64,000 nucleotides of DNA from Chthoniobacteraceae bacterium (GTDB lineage Bacteria > Verrucomicrobiota > Verrucomicrobiia > Chthoniobacterales > Chthoniobacteraceae), in contig JAQGOL010000011.1 of assembly GCA_028293625.1 (NCBI GenBank), positions 1-64,000 on the forward strand. Direction: 5' to 3'. Of this stretch, positions 1 through 8,886 are shown in pieces; within the stretch, counting starts at the first letter, position 1; the number at the start of each line of letters is the position of its first letter. The translations under genes and the position numbers were made by a program. The notes beneath the pieces were generated by a model. It did no database searches. It had not been told where the DNA came from and worked only from the letters and a program-made list of their open reading frames with translations.

Positions 1-421
1 GCAGGCCGCCGCTGGGACGCCTCAAGTGAAGAGTTACTGCACGACCGCGGCACGTCTGCCGAGGTTGGAAGGGCTTCTTTGGCGGCCACCCTTGGACCGG
101 TTAGTTCAGTCAACTACAATCCGGCCGACCGGGCGCGTCATTGCAATAAAGTCTCTGTCCCTGGCGCCCCCTCTGTCCCTGGCGCCCTGGCGCCCTGGCG
201 CCCCTGTCCCTGGCGCCCTGGCGCCCCTGTCCCTGGCGCCCCGCTCTGAACGCCAGGTTGCATTTATTGAGCGTTTCCTCGACTTGTGTCATCGCCATGC
301 GAGTCCCCCATCATGACGGCATCGTATCCACACTCGCAGACGAACACTTCGGAAGTTGCGTCTTTCGCGAGCCCGAGCTTTTGCATAGCGTCCCGTCAGT
401 GGAACCTCGCATTCCGTTGAC
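1..421. other. gene-poor window edge, no gene recognised
   Basis: I see no convincing coding region here. The open frames on both strands are short, and the longest run through a low-complexity GC-rich repeat that makes monotonous Ser-Leu-Ala-Pro or Gly-Arg-Gln protein. A 40-codon frame on the minus strand (264-386) contains a Cys-Glu-Cys-Gly motif and has an in-frame stop upstream, but nothing else supports it. The stretch may be an intergenic region or the decayed end of a gene that lies outside the window. Confidence 0.5.
153..243. repeat. short GC-rich tandem repeat
   Basis: The block is built from the unit CCCTGGCGCC, seen about seven times. It is organised as imperfect higher-order units of roughly 23 bases starting CTGTCCCTGGCGCC. 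The units vary in spacing, as expected for slippage-prone DNA. No flanking transposase or target duplication is visible. It contains GGCGCC palindromes, so it could form hairpins. Confidence 0.75.
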
Positions 422-766
422 GTGAAAACGACGATCCCATTAGTTCCGGTTCCATGCATCGATTGGGTGCAGCGTCTGGCAATTCTCGCTTACGTCGCCG
501 CACTTTGTTTGATTGCCGTTGTTATAGTGGCCAGCGCTTCGAACCCCTCCCGAGCCCTAAACCCAAAGGAACTGGAGGAAGTTGCCGGGCTCGTTCGGAC
601 GAAGAGTTCTGAACCCATCCTTTCCATTACCCGCCAAGCCGACGGGAGCGTTCAGGTGATAACCGGCGTTTATCAAGGCCCCCTTGGCAGCGGCGGCTCC
701 GAATTTCACATCAAGCACTTTTTTCGAGGATGGCGCATCATAGAATCCTCTTTTTGGATCGGTTGA
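422..766 (+). CDS. small single-pass membrane protein of unknown function
   Basis: The frame begins with GTG and gives 114 residues. A hydrophobic segment at about residues 18-40 could be a membrane anchor or uncleaved signal, followed by a soluble tail of about 70 residues rich in Gly, Ser and charged residues. I recognise no family. The 3' end overlaps the longest version of the next frame, but not the likely start of that gene at 814. The coding assignment rests on length and on the sensible signal-plus-domain layout. Confidence 0.45.
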   Translation: MKTTIPLVPVPCIDWVQRLAILAYVAALCLIAVVIVASASNPSRALNPKELEEVAGLVRTKSSEPILSITRQADGSVQVITGVYQGPLGSGGSEFHIKHFFRGWRIIESSFWIG

Positions 767-813
767 TAACTACGCTTACTATGCCGATACAAGCTAACCG
801 GCCGCGAAATCCG

Positions 814-1098
814 ATGACCGATTCACCTAACCAGCTCTGGTATCCGGTTCATCCGCGCTGGCTTCCACTGCTTCGGATACTTGGAATCGGCATCGCGGCA
901 GGCGCTATTTACCGCATCGTAAGTGAGCGCCATTGGTCTGGCGGCGGTATTACGGCGCTTTATTTTCTCTTTATTCAGCCCGATCTGCGCCCGCGTACCC
1001 CCTTCTATTGGTGCGGCGTGATTGTTCATTGGATATTCTATTTTTTCCTGCTCGCCGCTGTCGCTGCAGTGCTTACCTCCCTCATCTTCCACCGATGA
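814..1098 (+). CDS. small hydrophobic membrane protein of unknown function
   Basis: The frame stays open upstream to 730, but the ATG at 814 gives a more compact protein of 94 residues. It begins with a polar stretch and continues with two or three hydrophobic segments (about residues 18-34, 44-54 and 68-90). No family is recognised. It follows the previous small membrane protein on the same strand with a gap of about 47 bases, so the two could be cotranscribed. An ATG at 781 is an alternative start. Confidence 0.4.
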   Translation: MTDSPNQLWYPVHPRWLPLLRILGIGIAAGAIYRIVSERHWSGGGITALYFLFIQPDLRPRTPFYWCGVIVHWIFYFFLLAAVAAVLTSLIFHR

Positions 1099-1137
1099 AG
1101 GCGAACGAAGCCGTACCGCCAGGAACCTGGATACATT

Positions 1138-1530
1138 TTATTTGGAACTGTCAGCGGCGTGAACCGCCTCGCTGACATCTACGCGATCGGTGAGAGGAGT
1201 TTTGAACGCAAAAGCGAAGAACGCGGCCACGCCCAGAAAAGCGAAAGCCACGATATAATTCCAGGCGAGTTTCTCCTTCAGAAACGTGATCGCGAACACG
1301 ATGAAGATAACCAACGTGATTACTTCCTGAATGATCTTAAGTTGGAATCCCGAGAACTGGCCATAACCGAAACGATTGGCCGGCACGGCCAGGCAATATT
1401 CGATCAGCGCGATTGACCACGAGGCTATTATCGCTTTCCAAATCGGCCAGTCGTGCCCGTATTTCAAGTGCCCATACCAGGCAAAGGTCATGAAGACATT
1501 CGACAGGACCAGAAGGAGGACGGTGTTCAT
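1138..1530 (-). CDS. DMT-family membrane protein, DUF486 type
   Basis: A 130-residue protein with four hydrophobic segments that fill almost the whole length. Its opening, with Phe-Met-Thr-Phe-Ala-Trp-Tyr-Gly-His-Leu, and the central Glu-Tyr-Cys-Leu-Ala-Val-Pro-Ala-Asn-Arg motif are typical of the DUF486 family in the drug/metabolite transporter superfamily. Length agrees with the family (about 110-130 residues). Substrate is unknown. It lies 60 bases downstream of lpxD on the same strand and may be read through from the bamA-ompH-lpxD unit, although nothing links the functions. Confidence 0.8.
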   Translation of the reverse strand: MNTVLLLVLSNVFMTFAWYGHLKYGHDWPIWKAIIASWSIALIEYCLAVPANRFGYGQFSGFQLKIIQEVITLVIFIVFAITFLKEKLAWNYIVAFAFLGVAAFFAFAFKTPLTDRVDVSEAVHAADSSK

Positions 1531-1590
1531 AAGGTGGAATTCAGAAATCGTGGATCGCGCCTTTGCGGCATGATGAAAACTTCCGAACGC

Positions 1591-2664
1591 CTACCTTTCC
1601 GGCGAAGACTCAGCAATACGCGCGGCGGGCGCTGACTGTGCTTCCAGCAATTGCTCCAAACGCCGGAGCCGCTCCGCCATTTTCGGCAGCCGCCGCACCA
1701 TCGCCATCTGTTCCTTGGCTTCCCGAATCGGCACGGCAGGCGCGCCCCATAGCACTTCTTTGGCCAGGAAATTCTTACTCACGGCACCGCGGGCGGCGAC
1801 GATCACCTGGTCGCCAAGTTCGACATGGCCGACCACAGCGGTCTGCCCCGCCATTGTCACATAATTGCCGAGCCTAGAGCTGCCGGCTACCGCGCTTTGC
1901 GCCGCAACCAGGCAATGCTTTCCAATCACCACGTTGTGCGCGATCTGGACCAGGTTATCGATCTTTGTGCCCTCGCCGATCCAGGTTCGGCCAAAACGCG
2001 CGCGATCGACCGTACTGTTTGAGCCAATCTCCACGTCATCGTCGAGCTGTACGATGCCGACCTGCGGAATCTTGATGTGTCTGCCATTGGAAAATTCAAA
2101 TCCAAATCCGTCGCCGCCCAATACCACTCCGCTATGAAGGATCACGCGGTCTCCAAGGATGGAACGCGAGCCGACTGTCACCCGCGGTGCAATCTGGCAA
2201 TCAGCGCCGATCTTCGCCTCGTGCCCCACATAGCTGCCCGCTCCTATCACTGTGTTCGCGCCGATCTTCACGCCGTCCTCAATCACTACGTGCGCCTGAA
2301 TACTTACTCCTTCACCCAATTCCACGCCTCGGCCGACCACCGCGCTCGGGTGCGTCCCGGCGGCAAATGTGATCGGAGGAGGAACAAACTTTTCCACCAA
2401 TAAGGAGAACGCCAGCGTCGGATTCTGAACCCGGATCGCCACCGGCCCGATTTCCTCCGCAAAATCGAGCGGCACAAGCGCGGCCGTGGCTCGGCATTTT
2501 TTGAGTCCGGACAAATATTTGATGTTTCCAAAAAAGGTCACATCGCCCGGAAGCGCATCGGAGATAGCGGCGGCGCCGGTAATGGGAAGTTGAAGATCGG
2601 CTGTAGACGCAAACTGGCCGCCTACTAAGGCGGCCAGTTGCTCAACCGTGATTTGAACGGTCAA
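1591..2664 (-). CDS. lpxD: UDP-3-O-acylglucosamine N-acyltransferase
   Basis: LpxD adds the second acyl chain to UDP-3-O-acyl-glucosamine in lipid A synthesis, in the cytoplasm. The 357-residue protein has an N-terminal uridine-binding domain (about 1-100) and then a left-handed beta helix of hexapeptide repeats (about 105-310) with the expected His-Asn motif near residue 240 (Gln-Ile-Ala-His-Asn-Val-Val-Ile-Gly). A short helical tail follows. The start is a TTG at 2664, because an in-frame stop lies 15 bases upstream and no ATG is available. It is 18 bases downstream of ompH, in the conserved order bamA-ompH-lpxD. Confidence 0.95.
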   Translation of the reverse strand: MTVQITVEQLAALVGGQFASTADLQLPITGAAAISDALPGDVTFFGNIKYLSGLKKCRATAALVPLDFAEEIGPVAIRVQNPTLAFSLLVEKFVPPPITFAAGTHPSAVVGRGVELGEGVSIQAHVVIEDGVKIGANTVIGAGSYVGHEAKIGADCQIAPRVTVGSRSILGDRVILHSGVVLGGDGFGFEFSNGRHIKIPQVGIVQLDDDVEIGSNSTVDRARFGRTWIGEGTKIDNLVQIAHNVVIGKHCLVAAQSAVAGSSRLGNYVTMAGQTAVVGHVELGDQVIVAARGAVSKNFLAKEVLWGAPAVPIREAKEQMAMVRRLPKMAERLRRLEQLLEAQSAPAARIAESSPER

Positions 2665-2682
2665 AATATGGAAATGTTAGAT

Positions 2683-3324
2683 TTAAGGCCGTTTCGGTTT
2701 GACCGGAGGCTTGGCATCGGGCGTTGCAGCCTTCTCAGGAGCGGCGGCTTCTTCCTTGCCTTTGTTCTTATTCAGCGCGGTGATCACATCGGCTGTGAAC
2801 TCATATTCTTCCTTGGAATAAAGGAGCACGGGCACACCATTGAGGCTTGGGCCGGATTTATCGAACACGAGGTTGTAATTTTCGGCCTTCACGCGATCCG
2901 CGATCACCTTGTTGATCTCATCGACGATCCCGCCGCGCATCCGGACGCTTTGTTCCTGGAGCTGCTTCTCGCGGGTCGTGCGGAAATCGTTAATCTCGCG
3001 CTGCATGGTGCTCAATTCGGCGACCTTCTCATCGCGATCCTTGGCCTTCTTTTCTTTCGCTTCCTTGCTTAGCTCAGGCTTCTCGATCTCGTCGTTGATC
3101 TTTTTCGCCTCAGCCGCGCCCTTGTTATAGACGTCCATCCGGTCATCGAGCTCTTTCTTGGCCGCGGTGCGCGCTTCATTGATATGCGACTCGGCATCCT
3201 TGGTCTTATAATAGTTCTCGAAGACTTTCTTCATGTCGACCGTGCCGATCTTAAGAGTCTGCGCGGAGGCAGAGGCGGCACCGATCGCAAGGACCGCGGC
3301 GAATATGGGGAGGTATTTTTTCAT
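2683..3324 (-). CDS. skp: OmpH/Skp family periplasmic chaperone
   Basis: Skp-like chaperones hold unfolded outer-membrane proteins in the periplasm. The 213-residue protein has a cleavable signal peptide (residues 1-21, ending Ala-Ser-Ala), a short beta strand (Leu-Lys-Ile-Gly-Thr-Val-Asp-Met) and then a long charged coiled coil at about residues 35-140, rich in Lys, Glu and Ala. This is the tentacle architecture of OmpH. An Ala/Pro/Lys-rich tail of about 30 residues follows the usual end. It sits between bamA and lpxD, as in many diderms. Confidence 0.9.
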   Translation of the reverse strand: MKKYLPIFAAVLAIGAASASAQTLKIGTVDMKKVFENYYKTKDAESHINEARTAAKKELDDRMDVYNKGAAEAKKINDEIEKPELSKEAKEKKAKDRDEKVAELSTMQREINDFRTTREKQLQEQSVRMRGGIVDEINKVIADRVKAENYNLVFDKSGPSLNGVPVLLYSKEEYEFTADVITALNKNKGKEEAAAPEKAATPDAKPPVKPKRP

Positions 3325-3381
3325 TTAAGCTGAGGTTGTGGGAAAATTGACTGCCCTAAGACCGGACAAAATCCGGTTCGT

Positions 3382-5676
3382 TCAAAATTGATAACCGATG
3401 TTGAAGTTGAATTTGCCGCTCGAATCGTTGAAGCGATCCGAGGTAATCGGGATGCCGTAGTCAATACGGATGGGTCCGATCGGCAAGTCAAGCCGTAGTC
3501 CGACACCGAAATCGCTGTTAATACCACCGAACTTATAGCTCTTGGCTCCCACTCCGCCTACATCGTAGAAAACGGCGCCGCGCACTTTTTCCACAATTGG
3601 GAACGTGTATTCCACTGTCGCACGAATGAGTGCGCTGCCGCCAATCGGCTCGCCGTCTTCGTCTTTCGGACCGACATCGCGAAATTTGAATCCGCGCAGA
3701 TTGTTGGCGCCGCCCAGATAGAGCCGATCGAAGATAGGCACATTACTTCCGCCATTCCACGTTGCTACGTTGGCGATCTCGCCATTTAAAGTGAGGATCG
3801 TATTGCCGGGCAGGCTGATATATTTGGTTGCCTCCAGGTCAAACCCATAGATATCGACATCGCCGCCCAGAGGTCCGCCGGCGACATAGACGCCCAGATC
3901 GATCTTTTCACCTTTGCGCGTTAAGAAGACGTTATCGCGTGTGTCGTAAGTAATCCCGGACGAGATACGGCTTTCAAGCGTCTGGCCTTTGGCAGCCTGA
4001 ATGATGGAGGAGGCATCGGGAGCGACATCGTGAATATCGATATCTTCAAGCCGGTATCCAAGGCGCACCCTTGTAAAATCGTTTAGCGGCTTGCTGGCGT
4101 TAAGATCAAAGCCATAACGGCGCTCATCGTAGACCGAGCTCACAAACGAGGCGTCGCGATAGAAAATCTCGCCGCCGACCTGCACCTTGTAATCAAGAAA
4201 ATACGGTTCGGTCAGTGAGAGCACGAAATCCTTGCGCCGCGTGCCGTATTGAGCACGCGCACGGAAGCGCTGGCCGCCTCCGGTAAATCCGTGGAGATTG
4301 GTGATGTCAAAGTTGCTTTGGGTGATTTCCGCAAAACCAAGCAAACTATCGATGGAACTGAATCCGGCGCCGAAGTTGAGCGAACCGGTCCGCTTCTCCT
4401 CCAGGGTGATATTCAAATCCTTGCGGCCGGGCACCAGCGTATCGGCCGGGAAGGTGTCTACTTTGCCGAAGTAATTAAGGTTCATCAGACGCGCCTTGGT
4501 GGCGTCGACCCGCACGGTGTTAAAGAGATCTCCCGGCGCAACGGCGACTTCACGCCGGATGACTTTATCCTTTGTGCGGGTGTTTCCAACAATGTTGATG
4601 TGCTCAACGTAGCTTTGAACCCCTTCCTCCACACGCACCGAGACATTCACCACCCCGGGTCCCGCCGGTGTCGTGTCCGCGCCGGCCTGAAAATCGATGT
4701 AACCGCGCGCCCCGTATAGGTCCTGGATCGTGCGAATATCGGCGCGCACGGCCTGCGGCGAGTAGATGGCGCCAGCCTTGGTTTTGAGATTTTTGGTCAG
4801 CTCATCCACACTAAAGACTTGCGCACCGGAGAGGGTGAGAGTGCCGACGTGATACTGGATGCCTTCGCGCACATTGAAGGTGACATCCGCTTTCCCGTCT
4901 TTGCGCACAATGGTCGGAGGGGCCACCTCGACATCGACGTAACCGCGGCTCTGGTAAAGTTCGCGAATGGCAGCCACATCCTGCTCCAATGCCTCGGTAT
5001 TGAGGCGGCCTGTCTTGGTAAGAAAACTGATCAGGCTCTTAGGTTTGGTCTTGATGACCTTTTTAATCTCGCGGGTCTTAAGCGCCACATTGCCTGCCAC
5101 GTTAATCGAATGGATGGAAATCTTATCCCCTTCGGTCACGTTAAAAGTGACGCGCGCCGTGCCGAGTTTTTCATTGATATCAACCGCGGAACGGACGTCG
5201 ATTTCGGTAAAGTTTTTGCCCGAATAATAATCGAGGATCTTCTGCCGGTCCGCCTCAACCGTCGCTTCATTCAATGTCTCTCCAACCTTGGAAGTGATTT
5301 CCTTGCGCAACCGGCTCGGCTTGACACTGGTCACCCCGTTTAAAATCACCTCGGTGATCTGCGCCTTGGCCTGCACCACCACGATCACTTTCACCCCGTC
5401 CGGCTGCGGCTCGCCAAAAATACGCACATTGGTGATATTGCCTGTCGCGTAAAGATGCCGGATGTCGTCCTCCACCGTTTTTTCATCATACGGACGTCCG
5501 ACGCGCGTCTGCATATTTGCCAGAATTCTCTCCTTTGCAATTGTCGTGGCCCCGGCGTATTGGACTTCGATCGACTTGACCGTCGGCGCCTGGCCTTGCT
5601 GGCCAAATACGGCGGCCGGCAGAAAAAGAGCCGCAAGCAGCAGCGCAAAGGCCGAAAACAGGGTGCGAAAATTCAT
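3382..5676 (-). CDS. bamA: outer-membrane protein assembly factor BamA
   Basis: BamA inserts beta-barrel proteins into the outer membrane. The protein is 764 residues from the ATG at 5676, which starts directly with a signal peptide ending Ala-Val-Phe-Gly. An upstream in-frame start would add nine residues before the signal. Five POTRA repeats fill about residues 20-410, followed by the C-terminal Omp85 barrel with the conserved Arg-Gly-Phe motif (Leu-Arg-Gly-Phe-Lys-Phe-Arg-Asp). It ends in Phe, the expected barrel signal. It leads the bamA-ompH-lpxD series. Confidence 0.96.
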   Translation of the reverse strand: MNFRTLFSAFALLLAALFLPAAVFGQQGQAPTVKSIEVQYAGATTIAKERILANMQTRVGRPYDEKTVEDDIRHLYATGNITNVRIFGEPQPDGVKVIVVVQAKAQITEVILNGVTSVKPSRLRKEITSKVGETLNEATVEADRQKILDYYSGKNFTEIDVRSAVDINEKLGTARVTFNVTEGDKISIHSINVAGNVALKTREIKKVIKTKPKSLISFLTKTGRLNTEALEQDVAAIRELYQSRGYVDVEVAPPTIVRKDGKADVTFNVREGIQYHVGTLTLSGAQVFSVDELTKNLKTKAGAIYSPQAVRADIRTIQDLYGARGYIDFQAGADTTPAGPGVVNVSVRVEEGVQSYVEHINIVGNTRTKDKVIRREVAVAPGDLFNTVRVDATKARLMNLNYFGKVDTFPADTLVPGRKDLNITLEEKRTGSLNFGAGFSSIDSLLGFAEITQSNFDITNLHGFTGGGQRFRARAQYGTRRKDFVLSLTEPYFLDYKVQVGGEIFYRDASFVSSVYDERRYGFDLNASKPLNDFTRVRLGYRLEDIDIHDVAPDASSIIQAAKGQTLESRISSGITYDTRDNVFLTRKGEKIDLGVYVAGGPLGGDVDIYGFDLEATKYISLPGNTILTLNGEIANVATWNGGSNVPIFDRLYLGGANNLRGFKFRDVGPKDEDGEPIGGSALIRATVEYTFPIVEKVRGAVFYDVGGVGAKSYKFGGINSDFGVGLRLDLPIGPIRIDYGIPITSDRFNDSSGKFNFNIGYQF

Positions 5677-5840
5677 GGGTGGTATGTGCGTCAAGGGTGC
5701 CACCCGTGGAGCATCCGTGGGCGGAAAAGCCGCGGATTAGAGGGATTCCCACCCAAGGCGTCAAGCGGGGTTTTGCGCTTGAATCCCGCCCCGTTTACGC
5801 CCGCTCCCCTCTCGTAATGCCGAACATAACCCCTCCCCTC

Positions 5841-5866
5841 TTCCGGCTATCTTATAAGAGCCGGAA
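5841..5866. other. inverted repeat between msrA and bamA
   Basis: An 8-base arm TTCCGGCT (5841-5848) and its exact complement AGCCGGAA (5859-5866) flank a 10-base loop. No run of T follows on the minus strand, where msrA would end, so it is not a classical intrinsic terminator. It may be a processing or stabilising hairpin. The rest of the 237-base gap shows nothing that I can name. Confidence 0.4.
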
Positions 5867-5913
5867 TAAGGGCCAATAAGGAATAAAAACAAGGCAGTTC
5901 GCCTGCCAGCCGT

Positions 5914-6555
5914 TTAACGTGCGGGCTCTTTGATCAGCCCCTTTTGCAGCAGCTTTTGCAGCTTGGGACGAATTACCACGGTGCAATAAGGATTGGTGCC
6001 CGCGTTTTCGTTAAAATAGTTCTGATGATAATCCTCCGCTTTATAAAAGGTTTTCAGCGGCGTGATTTCCGTAACGATAGGATTTTTAAACTCCGGTTGC
6101 GCGGCGGCCTTGGACTTTTCCGCCGCGGCTTTCTGCGAGTCGTCCTCGTAAAAGATCACAGAACGATACTGCGTGCCGGTGTCGCCGCCCTGGCGATTGA
6201 GAGTGGTCGGATCGTGCGCCGCCCAGAAGACTTCGAGTAGTTTCTCAAAAGAAATCTTCGCCGGCTCAAATTCAATCTGCACTACCTCCGCATGCCCGGT
6301 CTCCCCGGTGCAGACTTGCTTGTAGGTGGGATTTGGCACAGCGCCGCCGGCATAACCGGAGGCAACCGTTTTCACTCCGTCGAGCCGCTGGAACACCGCT
6401 TCCAAACACCAGAAACAACCGCCTCCAAATGTAATCCGCTGCAGGCCGGCACCGCTTTGTTTTGGTTCGTCAGTTTTCATAAGTTTTTTTTCCGCCCCAA
6501 TCGCGCCGATGGAAAGCGCCGCGCTCAGCAGAAGGGAGATGATTGAAAATTTCAC
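5914..6555 (-). CDS. msrA: peptide-methionine (S)-S-oxide reductase, exported
   Basis: MsrA reduces methionine-S-sulfoxide in damaged proteins. The active-site motif Gly-Gly-Gly-Cys-Phe-Trp-Cys-Leu-Glu lies at about residues 44-52 of 213. The Gly-Tyr-Ala-Gly-Gly motif follows about 25 residues later, and Tyr-His-Gln-Asn-Tyr-Phe lies near the C-terminus. The start is GTG at 6555. The first 21 residues form a hydrophobic signal peptide, so the enzyme probably works in the periplasm, unlike cytoplasmic MsrA. It is apparently a single gene, with no msrB beside it. Confidence 0.93.
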   Translation of the reverse strand: MKFSIISLLLSAALSIGAIGAEKKLMKTDEPKQSGAGLQRITFGGGCFWCLEAVFQRLDGVKTVASGYAGGAVPNPTYKQVCTGETGHAEVVQIEFEPAKISFEKLLEVFWAAHDPTTLNRQGGDTGTQYRSVIFYEDDSQKAAAEKSKAAAQPEFKNPIVTEITPLKTFYKAEDYHQNYFNENAGTNPYCTVVIRPKLQKLLQKGLIKEPAR

Positions 6556-6694
6556 GGCCAGAGAGTAACCGCCCCGCGCGCGGAATCAACCAGATGGGAA
6601 ATCAAATTCTCGACGCTGCGAATGACACTCGAGAGAAGAAAGCGTGAAGCCGACCGCTTATGAAAAACAAATCACAATCGGGCGGCGCCGCCTT

Positions 6695-8725
6695 TTAGGG
6701 GAAAAAGGAGATCGGCCGTGTATCAGTCATTCTCACCCTGTAAAAGCAGTGCGCATCTCTGCCAGCCACTGACTCCTTAAAAAGAAGGCCCGAGCTTTGC
6801 GCGGTTTGATCGATTGCGACCGTGCTCCACGTGAGCAGGTCGGTGCTGCGGTCAATATCAAAAACGCCTCCTTCATGGTTATCGGCAAATAACCCGGCGG
6901 CCTGAGGGCTCGAAAGCCGGAGGCTCGGAGTGAATCCCGCCATGTTGAAGAGCTTTTGGGAATACAGAATCGCCTTCCAGTTTCCAACCGCGAAAAATCG
7001 GCCATCGCCATACCCAATGGCATTCAGTGTGACCGCATTTCCGAGCCCTGTCGCTTCGCGGCTCCAGTTCATACCGTCTGTTGAAACCCTGACCTCACCA
7101 CTCGAGGTTACGGCCACAAACCTGTCCGCTCCGAAACTGACACGCGAAATCACACCTACATACCCCGAAGCCCTCGCGCTCCATTGAAGGCCATCGGTCG
7201 AGTACCAGAGCGTCCCGTAGGAACCGACTCCGACAAATACTCCGTTTCCAAACCGCAGATCGTTTAAGGTTTCATTCGGACCCGCGCTCCTGCTCCATAC
7301 CGAGAGATCGCTTGAACTGAGGATATCCTGGTTGGCGGTGCTGATGACAACCCGTGTATTGCCGGCCGTAATGCCAAAGAGCGCTTCCGATGTGTTGCTT
7401 GCCGCGCGCTGCCATGTTTTTCCATCCCCGGAAATGGTAATCACGCCGCCTGCCCCGATGGCGCAGAATTTCCCGAGGCAGAAAGTTACTTTTGTAAGAT
7501 TGGCGACTGTCTTTGAATCGACAAGCTCCCACGCCACACCATTCGTGGAATATAAAATAATCCCGTTGGCTCCCACCGCCACGAGGGCGTTGCCGCTGGA
7601 GGCAATGTCACGAAGATCCGCGTTGGTGCCGGAAACAATCGGAACAATCGTCTCCTGCTGGAAATCGTAATACGACAGATGCCCGCTTTTGCCGGTGATG
7701 TATTGCTTCGATTTGAAAAAACAGGTGGCAGTCAGATCAACCCAAGTCCCGCCCATGGACTTCACGGTCCAGGTTAATCCATCCTCGGAAAACGCGCGGC
7801 TGCTTCCCACGGCGGCGAACATCTCCTTGCCATACGCCATGCTGACCACGCCCGGTGCCGAGGCGGTGGCCGTCCAGGTGATCAGATCGGGGGACGATAA
7901 GATCGCACCGCCTTCGCCCACGGCGACATAGAGTCCTTCCCCGAACACGATTGAATAAAGGCCCCTTGGCGCGGGCATATTTTGCCAGGTCAGCCCGTCC
8001 AATGAAGTCGATAGCTGTCCCCCGGCATCCGCCACGGCGACAAAACGGGTACCATCAAATATGAGGCACTTTTTATAACCGTTCCCGGAATAGATTCTCG
8101 TCCAATTCACCCCATCGGTGGAACGCACCCCGGTTGTATTACTTCGCTCCAGGGCGACCCAGACACCATTTCCATAACGTACAGAGGACAAACTATCCAA
8201 TGGGTATCCCGGAGTTCCTGCATTGTTGTATCCGACACTTGTCCAGGAATAGCCATCCGCGGACACAAGAATTGTCGCAGCCTCGCCAACCGCCACAAAT
8301 CGGCCTTGCTCCGCCCAGACATCGCTCAAAGTTCGCGCGGTAGGCGAAGGCGAAGAGGTCCAGCTTTTCCCATCTACCGAGCGGAGGATACTACCGTCCC
8401 AACCGACCGCGATAAAATAGCCATTCCCAAAACAGACACTCTCGAAGTAACTGGAAGTGCCGCTTGTTTGAGGATCCGCGGCATACCATGTCGATCCGTT
8501 AGTAGACCAAAGGATCACCCCGGAAGGTCCCACCGCAACGAAGCGATCCTTGCCAAAACAAACCTTCGTGATCGCTGCGGATTGAGGCGCGCTCCAATAG
8601 AGCCCAGCCACGGACGTAAGCGGAAACAGAATCATCAGGAAGATGATATTTGCAACCCATGTCCCACGCCGCAATCGGCTCGCTAATCCAAAGATGGCAT
8701 GGATTTGTAAATTAAGAGGCGGCAT
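6695..8725 (-). CDS. secreted beta-propeller-like repeat protein (YCF48-like repeats)
   Basis: A 676-residue protein with an N-terminal export signal at about residues 22-42, preceded by a basic stretch. The body consists of about a dozen repeats of about 45 residues with the pattern Phe-Val-Ala-Val-Gly, then Gly-x-Ile-x-x-Ser, then Asp-Gly-x-x-Trp. These resemble BNR/Asp-box and YCF48 photosystem-assembly repeats and should form one or two beta propellers. The last 80 residues are a separate module ending Cys-Phe-Tyr-Arg-Val-Arg, a form I associate with extracellular verrucomicrobial proteins. Function is unknown; binding or adhesion outside the cell is an inference. Confidence 0.75.
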   Translation of the reverse strand: MPPLNLQIHAIFGLASRLRRGTWVANIIFLMILFPLTSVAGLYWSAPQSAAITKVCFGKDRFVAVGPSGVILWSTNGSTWYAADPQTSGTSSYFESVCFGNGYFIAVGWDGSILRSVDGKSWTSSPSPTARTLSDVWAEQGRFVAVGEAATILVSADGYSWTSVGYNNAGTPGYPLDSLSSVRYGNGVWVALERSNTTGVRSTDGVNWTRIYSGNGYKKCLIFDGTRFVAVADAGGQLSTSLDGLTWQNMPAPRGLYSIVFGEGLYVAVGEGGAILSSPDLITWTATASAPGVVSMAYGKEMFAAVGSSRAFSEDGLTWTVKSMGGTWVDLTATCFFKSKQYITGKSGHLSYYDFQQETIVPIVSGTNADLRDIASSGNALVAVGANGIILYSTNGVAWELVDSKTVANLTKVTFCLGKFCAIGAGGVITISGDGKTWQRAASNTSEALFGITAGNTRVVISTANQDILSSSDLSVWSRSAGPNETLNDLRFGNGVFVGVGSYGTLWYSTDGLQWSARASGYVGVISRVSFGADRFVAVTSSGEVRVSTDGMNWSREATGLGNAVTLNAIGYGDGRFFAVGNWKAILYSQKLFNMAGFTPSLRLSSPQAAGLFADNHEGGVFDIDRSTDLLTWSTVAIDQTAQSSGLLFKESVAGRDAHCFYRVRMTDTRPISFFP

Positions 8726-8886
8726 AAAAACGAGGCGTCACCATTGCCGGGAAGATTCCCGACGCAAGCGCAATTATGCGGCATCCCGGAACTGAAAAAA
8801 ACAGTTCAGGTGATATAAAAAACCAGCGCTACAAGCCGGCTGACAAACAACCCGAATCCGCGTCGAATGCAGGGACATGGAGCCTA

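Noticed and set aside
26-316. A 96-residue protein with Ser-Leu-Ala-Pro repeats
   Set aside because: The repetition comes from the DNA repeat, and the same block is open on the other strand as well.
264-386. A 40-residue minus-strand gene with Cys-Glu-Cys-Gly
   Set aside because: It has an in-frame stop upstream and a passable ribosome site, but no neighbour, no length and no known relative support it.
8780-8810. A terminator after rtcA (GAACTG A-loop CAGTTC)
   Set aside because: The stem is only 6 bp, lies about 90 bases past the stop and has no T run on the minus strand.
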